Assembly: GCA_013286385.1 (NCBI GenBank)
Contig: JABDFU010000012.1
Location: forward strand, 1 to 52,540
DNA length: 52,540 nucleotides
Reading direction: 5' to 3'
Origin: Bacteroidota bacterium
GTDB lineage: Bacteria; Bacteroidota; Bacteroidia; JABDFU01
Position 1 is the stretch's first letter. Every line of letters starts with the position of its first letter. The notes beneath the pieces were generated by a model. It was not told the DNA's origin, did not search any database, and worked only from the letters and a program-made list of their open reading frames with translations. Shown piece by piece: positions 25,441 through 34,188 of this stretch. The position numbers were made by a program, and so were the translations under genes.

Positions 25441-26571
25441 ATGCGGATATTGTATTTGCTTGACTTTTATGCTTTGGAGGAGGATATTGATGGAAGGTCA
25501 AAAATATTTTATAATATATTTAAACATACATCTGACAAAATTGAAGCTGACATTCTTTTTGTTAACGTAGATAAACGGATAGTTCCTGAAAAGTTTTTTA
25601 ATGTTAAAAATATATATTTTGAAAATAGTAAGGCAGGAGCTATACAACAAGTATATCAGAAAGGTATTTTTAAACCCGGAGCGTTGCCCCAGAGGGAAAT
25701 ATTAAAACTGGCAAAAAAGTATTCGTTTGGTAGTTATGATATTGTACATGCCTCCAGATTTTCATTTTTTAATTTTAAGGATATTCACCCGCGGTTTTTA
25801 TTGGGCGTCGCTGATTCGGATTCCGATAATTTTCACAACGATGAATCTATTCGCAGGAAGCTTAGGTTTATCTATTGGAAGATCGTTGAATACAGGTTGT
25901 CCAGGATGAATTATTGGATGTCTTTTGTTTCTGAAAGGGATGCAAAGGCGTATAAAAATTCGAACAAGAGCTTTGTAATGCATAATGGGGTTGATTTTTT
26001 CAAATACAAACCTTTGCAATATGAAGCAGAAAAGGTTCTGAATTCATTTGTATTTCACGGCGTATTGGACTATCAGCCCAACATTGATGCAATTTTTTAT
26101 ATGTCTGAAACACTTCGTTTCATTTCTCCTGAAATCAAATTGCATTTGGTGGGCAGGGTAAATAGAAGGAGCATGTCCGAAATGGAAAGGATTTTCAAAG
26201 AGTTGGAAAACTGTGAACTGGTTGGTCCGGTCGATGATATATCCAAAGAAATATCAAAGTATCAGTTTTATATAGTTTTAATGAAATCGGGCTCGGGCAT
26301 AAAAAACAAATTGATTGAAGCCCTGAGTACGGGGTGTATCGTATTTGCAAATGAGAGGGCAATAAATGGACTGGTAAAAACAGAAGAATTGCTCGAATGT
26401 ATTTATCTGGTGAATTCTCCCAAAGACATAGAAATCGGATTGGCTGACGGGAAAAACTGGAGAACGAAATCGGAGAAGGCCATCACGTACATAAAGAAAT
26501 ATTATTCCTGGGAATTGTACGGGGAGAGGCTACTGTCTGTTTATAATTCAATTTTAACTTCGGGTCTGTAA
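25441..26571 (+). CDS. group 1 glycosyltransferase (GT-B, GT4-like)
   Basis: The GT-B enzyme (376 residues from ATG 25441) has an N-terminal half starting MRILYLLDFY and a C-terminal nucleotide-sugar half with FHGVLDYQPNIDAIFYM, LHLVGRVNRR, ELVGPVDDI and GSGIKNKLIEALSTG. This resembles sugar transferases of the Stp1/EpsH-associated type. A TTG at 25429 would add four residues and was not chosen. It ends the rightward glycan trio and converges on the GT4 gene at 26619. Confidence 0.85.
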   Translation: MRILYLLDFYALEEDIDGRSKIFYNIFKHTSDKIEADILFVNVDKRIVPEKFFNVKNIYFENSKAGAIQQVYQKGIFKPGALPQREILKLAKKYSFGSYDIVHASRFSFFNFKDIHPRFLLGVADSDSDNFHNDESIRRKLRFIYWKIVEYRLSRMNYWMSFVSERDAKAYKNSNKSFVMHNGVDFFKYKPLQYEAEKVLNSFVFHGVLDYQPNIDAIFYMSETLRFISPEIKLHLVGRVNRRSMSEMERIFKELENCELVGPVDDISKEISKYQFYIVLMKSGSGIKNKLIEALSTGCIVFANERAINGLVKTEELLECIYLVNSPKDIEIGLADGKNWRTKSEKAITYIKKYYSWELYGERLLSVYNSILTSGL

Positions 26572-26618
26572 CACAATTTCAGCTTCCCGCGTTTTTTGAA
26601 TACTGTTCAGTTTTTCTG

Positions 26619-27908
26619 TCAGGTTTTGTCCGTGACCTGTAAATTCCGGCTGGATTTTAATCTATTGTATAGTTTCATGTAGGCCTCCACCTGAATACGT
26701 TCACTAAAATGTATTTCAGCATATTCCCTGATTTTAGAACTTTCATAGGAATTTTTCGTTTCAATAAATTCTTTAATTGCATTGGCGAGAGACAGTGATG
26801 ATATGTTTTCTGCAAGGATCCCCGTATGTTTGTTTAATACATGTTCCTTAATTCCTCCAATAGGAAATCCGATAATAGGAGTGCCACATGAAAAGGATTC
26901 TAAAATAACATTGGGCAGATTGTCTTCTCTGCTTGGTAAAATGACGGCATCCGCAGATGAATAATACTTTGCAAGTATGGCATCATTTGTTATCAGGCCT
27001 GTGGAAGTAACTGTCACGCCAGGTATGGAGAATTGTGCGGAAGTGCCAACTAATACTATGGAAATAGTATGTTCCGGTAAAAATTTAGCAGCTTCGAGAA
27101 CTAAATCAAGACCTTTTCTATTGCTTATTTTCATTTGGGAAACAAACAGTAATAGAATCTTGCCGTCATCCGGGATATTTAACTCTTTCCGATATTCCAT
27201 TTTTGGATGAACAGGAAAATGGTTGAAATCAATGCAATAGGGAATTACTTCCGATTGAAACTTTCCCAGAATAGGGCTTTTTGAGGCTTTATCCTGAAGC
27301 CAGTGGGATGGAGTGACAATTTGAAGCGTATTTCTGAAAGATTTCAGGGAGTCAATCTTAATTTTTACAAATTGTTTATTCAGATCCCCGGTCAACGTTT
27401 CATTTATTTTTTCATCGTCTTCGTAGTGAAATATACCTTTAACAGGATTCAAATCATGTAAGGTCCAAACGACCGGTTTGTTTATATTTTTAAAGAATGT
27501 AGGATAGTCCAGTACTTTTGAAACCCAATGCAAATTGACAATATCGACCTTTTTTACAATGGGATATTCGTCAATGCGAAAATTACTGAAAGGTAAGGAA
27601 GTAATTTCTGCATTGATTTTTGAATGTAAGCCATTGTATTCGCTTACCAATTTAATGTGCCTTTTGGCACTGGAAACCCGGAAAATTCGTTGTATTTTAT
27701 TTACTATTCTAAATAAAATGTTTGAAGGTCCGTTGTTTAACGCGATAAAATTTAATTTTTCATTTTTGGTTAGGGAGGACTCATCATATAAACTCATAAA
27801 GTAGGATTCCACTCCATTCTTTAACAATGATTCGTGAAGTCTAAAAGCTGCACGTCCCGCTCCGCCATTCGGACTGGTACATATGTGTAATATTTTTAAA
27901 GCCGACAT
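26619..27908 (-). CDS. glycosyltransferase family 4
   Basis: The 429-residue GT-B enzyme starts LKILHICTSPNGGAGRAAFRLHE, with the glycine-rich acceptor loop. It has the nucleotide-binding C-terminal segment SREDNLPNVILESFSCGTPIIGF, which carries the GT4 EX7E-type pattern. The WTLHDLNPVKG block and the overall length match the WcaC/PimB-like branch common in Bacteroidota polysaccharide loci. It is co-oriented with the MptE-like gene upstream (92-bp gap). Confidence 0.9.
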   Translation of the reverse strand: MSALKILHICTSPNGGAGRAAFRLHESLLKNGVESYFMSLYDESSLTKNEKLNFIALNNGPSNILFRIVNKIQRIFRVSSAKRHIKLVSEYNGLHSKINAEITSLPFSNFRIDEYPIVKKVDIVNLHWVSKVLDYPTFFKNINKPVVWTLHDLNPVKGIFHYEDDEKINETLTGDLNKQFVKIKIDSLKSFRNTLQIVTPSHWLQDKASKSPILGKFQSEVIPYCIDFNHFPVHPKMEYRKELNIPDDGKILLLFVSQMKISNRKGLDLVLEAAKFLPEHTISIVLVGTSAQFSIPGVTVTSTGLITNDAILAKYYSSADAVILPSREDNLPNVILESFSCGTPIIGFPIGGIKEHVLNKHTGILAENISSLSLANAIKEFIETKNSYESSKIREYAEIHFSERIQVEAYMKLYNRLKSSRNLQVTDKT

Positions 27909-28000
27909 TTGAAAAAAAGGTTTACATCCGGTTGGTTATCGGAGTTGGTGCAATACACCCTGGCTGCACAGTTTAACACTTTTTGATCAGGATGGCTTAT

Positions 28001-28840
28001 TTATTGGAATAATTCATCAAAATCAACCTTTGGAAAAACATCTACATATGTTTTTTTATTAGCATTGGCATTAAATATATTCCTCTTTAGACTATATAAA
28101 TATTTGTAATTTTTAAAAACAGAAGCGAATACCCGCATTTGGTGTTCAGAGTCGAATTTATTCTGACTCGCCGTACGGGGTTTCATTTTATGCTCTTTGT
28201 TTAAGTCATAAAAATAACCATAATCACTAAACCAATCGTGATCAAATCCTATTAGATAGATACTCTCAAAACCAAGATGAAGCGCGACTATTATGGCTAA
28301 CTCAGAAACTGTCCAGAGATTGGGAACTTTCCCAAGGTCAATCGGATAGTTAAAATCCTCTGACCGTTTTATATAATCTACCCAATTAATTTTTCGGTTT
28401 AAAAGAAGGTTATTGGCTTCCACCATCTCCATATCTCCGATATGCAGAAAGATTTCAGCATCAAAGATGTTTTTGTCGATTTCTTCCAGCCATTCAACAA
28501 ACTTGTCTTTTGTAAAAAAACTGCTATGGCCCATTATAAGTGATGGCAAAATATGGTATTGAGGCCTGAACTCCGGAAAATCTTTATGGACAAAGGTGTT
28601 ACTGACGCTCAATACATATTCTCCTTTAAGTTTTCTCAGATCCTGCTGTTTTACAGAAGATCCGGCAGCCAATATAAAACATCGCTTACCAAGATGCCGG
28701 TCTTTTAATTGTTTGTTTCTTTCAAGTAATTCATTAAAGGTCTCATGCTTATGGGATACTATTTTTTTAATCCCCGACTTATTAATTGCATTAAATATTG
28801 CAGGTGGGAAAATCCAGTTCTTAATAAAAGAGTTAAACAT
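28001..28840 (-). CDS. MptE-like / DUF115-type protein in a glycan locus
   Basis: The 279-residue soluble protein has a Rossmann-like opening (KRCFILAAGSSVKQQDL), SVSNTFVHKDFPEFRPQYHI, and a later block with ELAIIVALHLGFESIYLIGFDHDW. This order resembles the 6-hydroxymethylpterin diphosphokinase MptE-like and DUF115 proteins, and more loosely GT42-type sialyltransferases. In bacteria such proteins accompany glycan or flagellin-glycosylation genes. Which reaction it performs here is unclear; a sugar or nucleotide-sugar transfer is an inference from context. The start (MFNSFIKNWIF) is the first ATG. Confidence 0.6.
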   Translation of the reverse strand: MFNSFIKNWIFPPAIFNAINKSGIKKIVSHKHETFNELLERNKQLKDRHLGKRCFILAAGSSVKQQDLRKLKGEYVLSVSNTFVHKDFPEFRPQYHILPSLIMGHSSFFTKDKFVEWLEEIDKNIFDAEIFLHIGDMEMVEANNLLLNRKINWVDYIKRSEDFNYPIDLGKVPNLWTVSELAIIVALHLGFESIYLIGFDHDWFSDYGYFYDLNKEHKMKPRTASQNKFDSEHQMRVFASVFKNYKYLYSLKRNIFNANANKKTYVDVFPKVDFDELFQ

Positions 28841-28901
28841 TTTAAATTCTTTGTTTACTAATGTAGGGATAAACTCAACACATTTAATAAACTTTTTTAA
28901 C

Positions 28902-29006
28902 TTTTACAGGCATCTGCCTGTTGCTCTGTTGCGCTATTTGGAGAATGACATGCCGAAATCGGTAAAAGCTGGTTTTACCTATCTTTACTTATTCGGTCGG
29001 CCCTAA
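28902..29006 (+). pseudogene. possible C-terminal remnant of a decayed gene
   Basis: A 34-codon stretch reads FYRHLPVALLRYLENDMPKS followed by VKAGFTYLYLFGRP and a stop, six bases before the GT39 remnant. It looks like the basic-amphipathic tail of a glycosyltransferase. No start or upstream homologous coding is visible, because the upstream part is antisense to the MptE-like gene. Low confidence. Confidence 0.25.
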
Positions 29007-29012
29007 GCAGCA

Positions 29013-29723
29013 ATGAAAAACTGGAAACGTTGGATCAGTCTTGCATTTATTGTTAAAACAGGAATGTTTTGCTTCACCATTTCACAATTTACCATCCACT
29101 CAGAGAGTTACGGTGGGGCATTCCTGTTGGCCAGTGGAGATTCATTTTCCTATTTTGATCCTGTAGAAAATCTTATCAGCAACGGGCACTATGCGGATGA
29201 TCACCGGATGCCTGGAATCGGGTGGATTTATTTTCTCCTGAGGTTGTTTTTAAATCCGTTTCATGCCTCTGGTTAAATCAGAAGCGTACAGCTCAGAATT
29301 CAATACGTATACAATTAACAGAAAATATTTTTGTATGGCTTTTTCAGGGTACGAAGGTGGTCTTAACATCAATTGCGATATTCCCGAGGATAGGGCAGAG
29401 GGTGTAATAAATGAATTGGCTATTCCTTCTTACGTTTACATCTCAAAATTTACGATTGACAGCATACGTTTGCTGCAGAATTTAATTTTAAAACTCAAAG
29501 ATTCCTGCCTGACTGAATCCGCTAAGAATTCAATCAATCGGGCACTCGCAGAAATAATTATTCTTTGTTTTTTGTTGCTTTTACGGGTGTTTACCTGTCC
29601 ATGGTTTACCCATTGGTACTTAAGCTTGATGAGCAGAGGTATTTTGTTACAGCCTATCCTTTGTTTGTTTTGGGGACTGTATTTGTGATTGATTATTTTG
29701 TGGGTAGAAGGAAATTTATTTAA
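29013..29723 (+). pseudogene. GT39 (ArnT/mannosyltransferase-like) membrane glycosyltransferase, decayed
   Basis: Three pieces of one family are left in two frames. The N-terminus (29013-29276) has a membrane span and DSFSYFDPVENLISNGHY..RMPGIGWIYF, typical of GT39 proteins. The middle (about 29280-29565) is one frame off and includes DIPEDRAEGVINELAIPSYV. The last piece (about 29571-29723) is back in the first frame with LDEQRYFVTAYPLFVLGTVF. A functional GT39 protein has about 450-550 residues and many spans; only about 235 codons remain, so most of the central membrane region is deleted. The second shift is at a T-rich run near 29567-29573. Its end overlaps the cdaA end by eight bases. Confidence 0.75.
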
Positions 29724-30504
29724 GCTCCTTTTCCAGATATTCCCTCAGCCTATCTGAAGTTAGATTTCCTATCAACTGTCCGTCTTTGGATACGGCAATC
29801 TCACCGGTCTGTTCACTGACCACAATTGCAATGGCATCCGAATTTTCGGTTATGCCAACCGCTGCCCGGTGACGCATACCCAGGTCGGCAGGGAATTCAC
29901 TGCTTTCTGTTACAGGCAGAACACAACGTGCCGAACGTATCAGGTTGTTGCTGATTACTATTGCACCGTCATGGAGAGGGCTGTTCTTGTAGAAAATGCT
30001 TTCCAGCAGCTTTACAGAGACTTTTGCATCCAGAGCCTCTCCCGTATTGGCATAAAAGTTAAGCTCGGCATTTCTGGTGATAACGATTATTGCGCCTGTT
30101 TTGGTTTCGGCCATGTTCCTGCAGGCTTTGACAATGGAAGGAATGTCCAGATCGAAAGACCGTCCCGCCTGCCACCTGAAGTCGAAAATTCCCTTTGCCA
30201 CGCCTTTGAAGTTAGCGGTGCCCAGAAACAGCAAAAATCTGCGGATTTCAGGCTGGAACACAACGATCAGGGCGATAAAACCAACATCGATGAATTTTTC
30301 CAGGATGCTTCCGAACAGCCTCATGTCCATGTATTTGACAATCAGCCAAAGCAGGTAAACAAAAAGTATTCCGATAAAAATGTTGACAGCAACAGTACCC
30401 TTGACCAGATAATACATCCGGTACATAAGAAGAGCAACCAGAACAATGTCTATGACATCTGTAAGACTGAAATTGAAAAAGGCAAAGGCCAAATCAGTGT
30501 GCAT
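29716..30504 (-). CDS. cdaA: diadenylate cyclase CdaA (c-di-AMP synthase)
   Basis: The 262-residue membrane enzyme makes cyclic di-AMP from two ATP. It has three N-terminal membrane spans (about 10-30, 38-56, 65-83) and a DAC domain with the catalytic LHDGAIVI and the GMRHRAAVGIT substrate motif. Cyclic di-AMP controls turgor, potassium and wall homeostasis. It follows folP by 44 bp on the same strand, a linkage seen widely in Bacteroidota. Confidence 0.95.
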   Translation of the reverse strand: MHTDLAFAFFNFSLTDVIDIVLVALLMYRMYYLVKGTVAVNIFIGILFVYLLWLIVKYMDMRLFGSILEKFIDVGFIALIVVFQPEIRRFLLFLGTANFKGVAKGIFDFRWQAGRSFDLDIPSIVKACRNMAETKTGAIIVITRNAELNFYANTGEALDAKVSVKLLESIFYKNSPLHDGAIVISNNLIRSARCVLPVTESSEFPADLGMRHRAAVGITENSDAIAIVVSEQTGEIAVSKDGQLIGNLTSDRLREYLEKELK

Positions 30505-30548
30505 ACTGCAATATTAGGAAATAGAACGGTTATCTGCCATATAAATGA

Positions 30549-31394
30549 TTATCTGCCGTATAGCTGAATCAATTGGATGCACTCCATGGCTTCTTTCACA
30601 TCGTGCACCCGGAGGATGTCTGCTCCGTTTAAAAGGGCAAGACTATGCAGGGCTGTTGTACCGTTCAGTGCCTCATCGGCGGTTATACCCAGGGATTTAC
30701 TGATCATTGATTTTCTTGAAAGTCCAACCAAAAGCGGGAGTCCGAAATGTTTGAAATGCGCAAGCGATTTCAACAGCTGAAAATTATGCTCAATTGTTTT
30801 GCCAAAGCCAAAGCCCGGATCAAGAAATACCTGAACATTTTCTTGGGGTTTGAGTTTTGCCAATTGAGCTGTGAAAAAGTTACCCACTTCTTCTACTACA
30901 TTCTTATAGGAAGGCTTCTCCTGCATCGTCGAAGGATGCCCCTTAATATGAGTCAGGATATAGCCGGCTTTCAAATCCGTTACCCTATCAAACATCAGGG
31001 CATCTATAGTTCCACCTGATATATCATTAACGATATCGGCGCCTTCTTCTACGGCGCATTTGGCTACAAAAGATCTGAAGGAATCGATGGAAATAAGCGT
31101 ATCCGGATAGTTTTTTCGCAAGGCTTTCAGCGCAGGAATCAATCGATTAAGCTCTTCTGCCTCGCTGATATCTGTGGCGCCCGGACGGGTGGAGTAGGCC
31201 CCAATGTCAATAATATCTGCTCCCTCCAAAAGCATTTTTTCTGTTCTGGATAGCATCCCTTCCTCATCCGAATACCGGCCTCCGTCAAAAAAAGAATCCG
31301 GACTTACATTCAGAATTCCCATTACCCTGGGTCTGTCGAAGGAGAGGTTTTTGCCTGAAAAATTATAAGTATAATTCGTATCTTGTAGGCTCAT
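30549..31394 (-). CDS. folP: dihydropteroate synthase
   Basis: The 281-residue cytoplasmic enzyme joins 6-hydroxymethyl-dihydropterin diphosphate and p-aminobenzoate in folate synthesis. Signatures are GILNVSPDSFFDGGRY, DIIDIGAYSTRPGA, SIDSFRSFVAKCAVEEGADIVNDISGG read in separate blocks, DPGFGFGKT and GLSRKSM. Length is normal. It leads the folP-cdaA unit and diverges from the DUF1599 gene with 12 bp between start codons. Confidence 0.97.
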   Translation of the reverse strand: MSLQDTNYTYNFSGKNLSFDRPRVMGILNVSPDSFFDGGRYSDEEGMLSRTEKMLLEGADIIDIGAYSTRPGATDISEAEELNRLIPALKALRKNYPDTLISIDSFRSFVAKCAVEEGADIVNDISGGTIDALMFDRVTDLKAGYILTHIKGHPSTMQEKPSYKNVVEEVGNFFTAQLAKLKPQENVQVFLDPGFGFGKTIEHNFQLLKSLAHFKHFGLPLLVGLSRKSMISKSLGITADEALNGTTALHSLALLNGADILRVHDVKEAMECIQLIQLYGR

Positions 31395-31406
31395 TTTGAG
31401 TGAATA

Positions 31407-31958
31407 ATGAATGAAACGGTTTCACAATACGATTCAATTATAAAGATTTGTAAGGACATTTTTACCAAAAAGGCTAAAGATTATGGAACGGCCTGGAGAA
31501 TATTGCGGGCAAGTTCAATTACAGATCAGCTTTTTATTAAGGCCCAGCGAATACGAACCATAGAAGAAACGGGAAAACAGAAAATTGAGGAAGGGATTCG
31601 GTCAGAATACATTGGAATAGTCAATTATTCGATTATAGGGCTAATGCAACTGGATCTTGCAACCGATGCCCGTATGGAGCTCCCCATTGATGAAGTTGGC
31701 CTGCTTTTTGAGCGGTTTGCCGGGATGGCAAAAAAATTGATGCTGGACAAAAATCACGATTACGGAGAGGCCTGGAGGGATATGCGGGTGAGTTCGATTA
31801 CGGATTTAGTCTTGATGAAAATTTTGAGAATCAAGCAAATTGAGGACAATAAGGGTAAGACTATTATTTCAGAAGGCATTGATGCCAATTACCTGGATAT
31901 GGTGAATTACGCTGTTTTTGCACTGATTCGTATGGAGGAACAAAGGGTATTAAATTAA
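31407..31958 (+). CDS. DUF1599 protein with internal duplication
   Basis: The 183-residue cytoplasmic protein contains two related halves. Residues about 10-85 have KDYGTAWRILRASSITDQL and SEYIGIVNYSIIGLMQL; residues about 100-180 have HDYGEAWRDMRVSSITDLV and ANYLDMVNYAVFALIRM. This is the DUF1599 family, which has been linked to nucleotide modification in phage-related contexts but has no proven role in this conserved chromosomal setting. It diverges from folP and is followed after 9 bp by the BT_3928 gene. Confidence 0.88.
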   Translation: MNETVSQYDSIIKICKDIFTKKAKDYGTAWRILRASSITDQLFIKAQRIRTIEETGKQKIEEGIRSEYIGIVNYSIIGLMQLDLATDARMELPIDEVGLLFERFAGMAKKLMLDKNHDYGEAWRDMRVSSITDLVLMKILRIKQIEDNKGKTIISEGIDANYLDMVNYAVFALIRMEEQRVLN

Positions 31959-31967
31959 ACAGGAACA

Positions 31968-33092
31968 ATGAAAGGAATCACTTCAATAGCCCGTTTTCTT
32001 GTCGGAGCGCTGTTCATTTTTTCAGGCTTTGTAAAAGCCAATGACCCTCTTGGTTTTTCTTATAAACTTCATGAATATTTTGAGGTGTTCAATATGAACT
32101 GGATGGCCCCCTTGTCTTTATTTCTGGCCATTTTCATATGCATTTTCGAAATCGTAGTGGGTTTTTCCCTTCTTCTTGGAACCCGTTTGAAACTAACACT
32201 TTGGATGTTGTCCCTGATGATGTTGTTTTTCACCTTCCTGACTTTTTATTCGGCCTATTACAACAAGGTTACTTCCTGCGGTTGTTTTGGGGATGCCATA
32301 CCATTGACGCCCTGGCAATCTTTCATCAAGGATATTGTTTTGAGTGTATTAACGCTAATTTTAATAGTTGGAAGGTCGAATATCAACCCTCTTTTCGGAC
32401 CAGGAATTGGACAATTCTTACTGCTGGTTTTCACCTTCGCTTCAATTGTATTTCCTGTTTACACCTATACGCATCTGCCTGTAATTGATTTCAGACCTTA
32501 TAAAATAGGAACCAACCTGTACAATGCCTCACCAGAACATGTAAAGGTTAAGTTTTATTATACCTATAAAAATAAAGCAAGTGGGAAAGTGGAAGAGTTT
32601 GATCATTTTCCTTCGGATTTGTCGAACTGGGATTATGTCTCTGACAGGACAGAACCATTAAACAATAAAGTTAAGCCCATTGAACATTTTGAAATGCAGA
32701 GTCAGAACGGAGATGATCATCGGGATGATTTTCTTACACTAAAAGGTTATTCTTTTATTCTTGTTGAATACGACCTGGATCGTGCAGACCGTAAGGTTCA
32801 AGGCACAATCAGTGATTTTGCACAACTGTGTCGGAAGGACTCTGTTTCATTTGTTGCGCTCAGCAACTCGGCATTTGAGAAAATTACTGCGTTTAAAAAA
32901 GAGGTTGATGCTTCTTATGATTTTTATCTTTCTCCGGATGATGTACCTTTAAAGGCAATGATACGCTCGAACCCTGGACTTGTGATGCTGAAAGACTGCG
33001 TAGTAACAGCCATGTGGCCTTACAGGGAATTCCCATCTTACAATGATGTAAAAGAAAAGTATTTCAGGCAGGGTGACAAAATTCATAATTAA
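31968..33092 (+). CDS. BT_3928 family DoxX-like membrane protein
   Basis: The 374-residue protein has a four-span DoxX/MauE-like N-terminal membrane domain (ARFLVGALFIFSGFVKANDP, FEIVVGFSLLLG, and the CGCFGD motif after span three). A soluble C-terminal part of about 220 residues is thioredoxin-like in character. It contains no CxxC, but has VEYDLDRADRK and a C-terminal VVTAMWPYREFP. Such proteins may handle disulfide or redox steps in the envelope; the exact role is unknown. The last 20 bases overlap the start of the next gene. Confidence 0.85.
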   Translation: MKGITSIARFLVGALFIFSGFVKANDPLGFSYKLHEYFEVFNMNWMAPLSLFLAIFICIFEIVVGFSLLLGTRLKLTLWMLSLMMLFFTFLTFYSAYYNKVTSCGCFGDAIPLTPWQSFIKDIVLSVLTLILIVGRSNINPLFGPGIGQFLLLVFTFASIVFPVYTYTHLPVIDFRPYKIGTNLYNASPEHVKVKFYYTYKNKASGKVEEFDHFPSDLSNWDYVSDRTEPLNNKVKPIEHFEMQSQNGDDHRDDFLTLKGYSFILVEYDLDRADRKVQGTISDFAQLCRKDSVSFVALSNSAFEKITAFKKEVDASYDFYLSPDDVPLKAMIRSNPGLVMLKDCVVTAMWPYREFPSYNDVKEKYFRQGDKIHN

Positions 33093-34152
33093 AAGACTGG
33101 TTTACGGAATACTGGTGTTGCTGGGGACGGCAACTGTGGTGTTTTTGCTGTTCAACGTCCTCCCCGGAGACCCAGCCCGGATGATGATGGGTCAGAGGGC
33201 CGACGCCCAATCCATTGCTATTATTAACAAAGATCTTGGCCGGGACAAATCATTACCGGTGCAATACTTTATGTACATGAATGATCTTTCCCCAATTTCT
33301 GTTCATACTAAATCGGATGTTAAGTCGGTATTGTACCTGAGTAGTGAAAAATACTCCTATTTCGAGCTGTTCTCTCTGGGAAAGGAGATTGTTTTTGTTG
33401 TAAAATATCCCTACTTGCGCCGATCCTATCAGAACAAGGTCAAGGTGGCTGATATAATCAAAGAGACACTTCCGGAAACGGCTGTTCTGGCGCTTGCTTC
33501 CATATTTATTGCTTCTGTTTTGGGAATAGTTGTGGGTGTTTTTTCTGCTATTTACAAAGATTCCTGGTTCGATAAATCATCCCTTGTATTTGCTATTCTT
33601 TGGATGTCAGGGCCCTCTTTTTATATTGGTTTGATTCTTGCTTACGTTTTTGGCCATGTTCTGAGTGCTTACACGCACCTTAATTTTGTGGGAAGCCTTT
33701 TCGTAATGGATGATTATGGAAACGGGGAATACCTCGAGCTTAAGAATCTGATTCTTCCTGCGATAACTCTTGGACTTCGGCCTCTTGCGATTATCATTCA
33801 GCTTACACGCAGTTCGATGCTGGAGGTCCTTTCACAGGACTATATCCGCACTGCTACTGCCAAAGGTCTTGGCTTTTATGTGGTAGTATTCAGGCATGCC
33901 TTAAAAAATGCCCTGAGTCCTGTCATGACTGCCATATCAGGATGGTTTGCCAGCCTTATGGCCGGTTCGGTATTTGTAGAAGAGGTTTTTGACTGGAAAG
34001 GAATCGGTAAGGAAACCGTTTATGCACTTCAGAAGTATGATTTACCGGTTGTTATGGGAGCAGTGTTGGTCGTTGCTGTAATTTTTGTAATTATTAATAC
34101 GGCAGTTGATATTTTATACGGAATATTGGATCCCCGGGTAAGAGTGAGGTAA
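33073..34152 (+). CDS. DppB/OppB-type ABC transporter permease
   Basis: The 359-residue inner-membrane permease starts at GTG 33073, overlapping the previous gene by 20 bp. The first span with FNVLPGDPARMMMGQ, the DLGRDKSLPVQY block and the later EAA-type loop RTATAKGLGFYVVVFRHALKNALSPV identify the oligopeptide/dipeptide permease family. Relative to DppB there is an extra loop of about 80 residues after the first span (about 75-130). Neither the partner permease, ATPases nor a binding protein is adjacent. Confidence 0.9.
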   Translation: MTKFIIKRLVYGILVLLGTATVVFLLFNVLPGDPARMMMGQRADAQSIAIINKDLGRDKSLPVQYFMYMNDLSPISVHTKSDVKSVLYLSSEKYSYFELFSLGKEIVFVVKYPYLRRSYQNKVKVADIIKETLPETAVLALASIFIASVLGIVVGVFSAIYKDSWFDKSSLVFAILWMSGPSFYIGLILAYVFGHVLSAYTHLNFVGSLFVMDDYGNGEYLELKNLILPAITLGLRPLAIIIQLTRSSMLEVLSQDYIRTATAKGLGFYVVVFRHALKNALSPVMTAISGWFASLMAGSVFVEEVFDWKGIGKETVYALQKYDLPVVMGAVLVVAVIFVIINTAVDILYGILDPRVRVR

Positions 34153-34188
34153 AAGCTGGAAGGGGTTGGCATTTAAGTTTAAAAATTA

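Noticed and set aside
28596-29006. 136-codon ORF on the plus strand
   Set aside because: Most of it is antisense to the MptE-like gene; only the last 34 codons look protein-like and are listed separately.
29869-30567. 232-codon ORF antisense to cdaA
   Set aside because: cdaA on the other strand has all catalytic motifs; this frame has none and no start context.
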